59,851 bases of DNA from CAYJPA01 sp964371945. GTDB lineage: Bacteria; Chloroflexota; Chloroflexia; Thermomicrobiales; UBA6265. The stretch spans positions 1 through 59,851 of the forward strand of contig CAYJPA010000027.1 of assembly GCA_964371945.1 (NCBI GenBank), read 5' to 3'. Positions 58,057-59,851 of the stretch are shown one piece after another. Numbering within the stretch: position 1 is the stretch's first letter; each line of letters starts with the position of its first letter. The notes under the pieces were generated by a model. It was not told where the DNA came from. It worked only from the letters and a program-made list of their open reading frames with translations, and ran no database searches. The position numbers were made by a program, and so were the translations under genes.

Positions 58057-58300
58057 TCGTCAGATTGATTCCGCGCTCCGCCGCATACACTCGGAGATTT
58101 TGCGTTCGCCCGGCGCGATACTCCTGTACAGCATGCTCCGCGAGTCCATCAAAGGGGTTTACCGCCTTTGCGAGATGCAGCACCTCGTGCTCCAGATCGC
58201 TCTCCAGGAACAGCACGTCCCCCGGACGAATCCCAAGAGCACCCCGAATGCCGGCCGGGATCGAGAGCCGTCCCTTGGCGTCGACGGTCACGGCTACCAT
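58049..58300 (-). CDS. AbrB/MazE/SpoVT-type antitoxin
   Basis: 83 residues. The swapped-hairpin AbrB N-terminus reads VAVTVDAKGRLSIPAGIRGA, then LGIRPGDVLFLESD. The tail (YRAGRTQNLRVYAAERGI) binds and neutralises the toxin. AGGAAAGG lies upstream of ATG 58300. MazE-type antitoxins usually pair with MazF or VapC, so pairing with RelE is a mixed arrangement. It autoregulates the pair by binding its promoter (family knowledge). Confidence 0.82.
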   Translation of the reverse strand: MVAVTVDAKGRLSIPAGIRGALGIRPGDVLFLESDLEHEVLHLAKAVNPFDGLAEHAVQEYRAGRTQNLRVYAAERGINLTSE

Positions 58301-58644
58301 GTCGGTTACCTTTCCTAGCGAGAAGACTGTGGGCTTATCCCACCAAGTCTACTCACCTACCGCGACGGGCGCAATGACGCATCATTAGGTATGTGCCGGT
58401 TTGAATCCGAGGATTTGACGTCCCCATTCACGATGGGCGGCATCGCGGCGATGCCGGTGGCGGCCAGGGCCATTGCGCGCTCACCATCACCCGTGACGGT
58501 TCGCTCGATGAGCACGACCCCGTGCTCCGTGATCCACCGTCACACCATCGGGCTCTCCACACATCCGGTCTAGGTGTAGAGCGTGACCACATGTTGGTTC
58601 CTGGCCGAACGCGGCCATGATCGCGACCGCGCGACTGGACGGCG
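58301..58644. other. Intergenic stretch, no gene recognised
   Basis: About 340 bases between the two toxin-antitoxin pairs. Frames on the minus strand have no start signals. It may contain the promoter of the AbrB-RelE pair near 58320-58380. Confidence 0.35.
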
Positions 58645-59034
58645 TCAGGAGAAGTGCACGCCATCCTTCTTGACTGTCTTTGGGGCCGCGGCCATCGGCT
58701 CCTTGGTGTTGCTCCACACCGCGATCCGACCGGTCTTGCTCGACTCCTGCTTCGGTGAGACCGTAATGTCGACATCGAGATCTAGCTTTGTGAGCAACCG
58801 CATCAGGCGATCGACCGAGAATCCGCTGAGTCGCCCGCGCACTAAGCGCGACAGGTTCGCCTGATCGAGATCAAGCGTTGTCGCCGCCTGTTTCTGCGTG
58901 AGTCCTTGCTCGTCGATGCGTGCGGCAATCTGCCGTACGAGCTGTGCCTTCGCCAGCGCAATCTCCGGTTCTGGTAGCTCGAGATCAGCAAAGATGTTGC
59001 CGCTCCCAACCTCGAAACGCTGCTCACTCTTCAT
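58645..59034 (-). CDS. HigA-like XRE-family antitoxin
   Basis: About 129 residues. The HTH_37-type core has GLTQKQAATTLDLDQANLSR and LVRGRLSGFSVDRLMRLLTK, and a C-terminal basic tail follows. ATG 59034 overlaps the TGA of the toxin gene (TGATG), showing coupling; the in-frame ATG at 59091 lies within the toxin gene. In HigBA systems the toxin gene precedes the antitoxin, as here. It is the repressor and neutraliser of the pair. Confidence 0.85.
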   Translation of the reverse strand: MKSEQRFEVGSGNIFADLELPEPEIALAKAQLVRQIAARIDEQGLTQKQAATTLDLDQANLSRLVRGRLSGFSVDRLMRLLTKLDLDVDITVSPKQESSKTGRIAVWSNTKEPMAAAPKTVKKDGVHFS

Positions 59035-59405
59035 CAATGGTCCTCTCTGGTTGCTTCGATCCGCCCGGCGGAGATCATCTCTGCCTCCCACGGGCGCTGA
59101 AGCATGAGCCGCTTGTGCCGTTCCGGGACGGAGCTCCCCTTGGTGGATTTCTTCTGAAAGGCATGCAGGACATAGATCGCGTCAGCGAGTTTCACCGTGT
59201 ACACGACTCGGTAGGTGCCATCCTGGTCGTCCGCGATGATCTCGATCACACCAGCTCCGCTAAATCCCTGGAGCGGCTTCGTCGACGAGTGTCTTCCACC
59301 AGTCTCCGCAACCCACAACGCGTACCCAATTTCATCCCGGGCGTCTTCTGGAAAGCCCTTCACATCATCTCGGCTCGTCCCCACCCAGATGACGCCCCGG
59401 TGCAT
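59034..59405 (-). CDS. HigB/Gp49-type (phage-derived) toxin
   Basis: About 123 residues. RVVYTVKLADAIYVLHAFQK, followed by KSTKGSSVPERHKRLMLQR, is the signature of the Gp49/HigB branch of RelE toxins. ATG 59405 gives the usual length; an in-frame ATG at 59552 would add 49 residues with no match to the family. It precedes and overlaps higA. The product is expected to cleave ribosome-bound mRNA. Confidence 0.85.
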   Translation of the reverse strand: MHRGVIWVGTSRDDVKGFPEDARDEIGYALWVAETGGRHSSTKPLQGFSGAGVIEIIADDQDGTYRVVYTVKLADAIYVLHAFQKKSTKGSSVPERHKRLMLQRPWEAEMISAGRIEATREDH

Positions 59406-59753
59406 TACGATCTCCAGATTGTCAAAACGAACATACGCGCGCAATCGGGTAGTTGTATCTCCGGCGCCCTTATTTGTCCAATCAGGACCATCCGCTGATC
59501 GCTCACAACCAGTTCGAAACGGCGCGAGCCGCGGTGGGATCAAAAATGACACGCCATCGTTTTGTACGCAACATCTCTTGTCCGCAAAAGAACCGTCAGT
59601 TTGATCGATCCGCCGACACGTCCTGTAAGCCGCTAGCCTTGTACAGGCTCATTCAACACGGCTGATCTTGGCACTTCACCGTACATGGTTCGGCACACAT
59701 TCGCGTACTCTAGCACCTTACAATCGACGGCACCGATACGCTGCCCTACCGAC
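59406..59753. other. Intergenic stretch upstream of HigBA
   Basis: About 350 bases upstream of higB, expected to hold its promoter and operator. I could not identify boxes with confidence. No other gene is recognised. Confidence 0.3.
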
Positions 59754-59851
59754 CAGGGCTATCGCATCTAATTATGGAACGTCGAAGATCGGGTTTGGTC
59801 GCCGTTTTGCTCTGCTCGGGCCGATTGACACACGCAACGAACAAAATCGAC
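59754..59851. mobile_element. ISAs1-type MITE, copy B (cut by window end)
   Basis: Starts CAGGGCTATCGCATCTAA at 59754, the same 16-base end as the ISAs1 element at 13093. Bases 59797-59851 equal 53226-53280 exactly. It carries about 20 extra bases between the end and the shared block compared with copy A. The right end lies outside the window. Confidence 0.75.

Noticed and set aside
1..59851. tRNA, rRNA, riboswitch or CRISPR array
   Set aside because: I read both strands for tRNA-like cloverleaf ends, 16S/23S signatures and regularly spaced repeats and found none. A dedicated covariance search could still find a divergent RNA.

Overview
The window is high-GC bacterial DNA from what looks like a soil or compost Chloroflexota, most likely a Thermomicrobia relative. 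This is an inference from gene content and codon use: a class III cyclase-STAND-TPR protein, a Tat-exported Cys-rich protein, hydantoinase and sugar ABC operons, F420/FMN LLM oxidoreductase and BioF2-type acetyltransferases. I saw no rRNA, tRNA or CRISPR array.

Layout. (1) 1-4225: mobile DNA. A 1.96-kb IS481/Mu-like element sits inside a relative of itself with an 11-bp target duplication. It is followed by a truncated hypothetical gene, a HicA-like toxin and an intact ISAs1-family element. (2) 4345-12785: a catabolic block. A forward SDR faces a minus-strand operon of MalK-type ATPase, HyuA, HyuB, a small Cys-rich protein, a Gfo/Idh dehydrogenase and an LLM oxidoreductase. The upstream end of this operon is destroyed: a permease stump is fused to a scrap resembling a CD-NTase C-terminus, next to a second, inactivated ISAs1 copy. 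(3) 14447-24947: a cyclase-STAND-TPR protein, a Tat Cys-rich protein, two frameshifted genes (one a methyltransferase), IS21 and IS630 remnants, an orphan three-helix membrane protein resembling Pycsar effectors (DUF5706/PycTM), a second complete IS481/Mu-like element and an RTX-repeat protein. (4) 25057-29382: two consecutive HTH-ImmA/IrrE metalloprotease plus PIN-like nuclease modules, partly in AT-richer DNA, separated by scraps of a HhH-GPD glycosylase and an XRE regulator.

(5) 30595-41699: a cell-envelope or exopolysaccharide block with two GT4 glycosyltransferases, an ATP-grasp ligase, a methyltransferase, three BioF2/FemAB-like acetyltransferases (one decayed) and a MurJ-like flippase. 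(6) 41965-52775: a formylglycine-generating-enzyme-like protein and a minus-strand sugar-acid operon: enolase-superfamily dehydratase/racemase, TPP-dependent 2-oxoacid decarboxylase-like enzyme with a clear promoter, solute-binding protein, two permeases, ATPase, zinc-type alcohol dehydrogenase and SDR. (7) 52944-54501: a graveyard of IS remnants and two MITEs. (8) 54698-59405: an unrecognised forward cluster (unknown, alpha/beta hydrolase, CARDB-like, repeat protein), then two toxin-antitoxin pairs (MazE/AbrB-RelE and HigA-HigB). The window ends inside a second copy of one MITE.

The best candidates for something undescribed are the 54.7-57.7 kb cluster, the orphan PycTM-like effector together with the cyclase-STAND protein and the CD-NTase scrap, and the paired ImmA/IrrE-PIN modules. 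Several frames break in homopolymers or short dinucleotide tracts, so some broken genes may be assembly errors.
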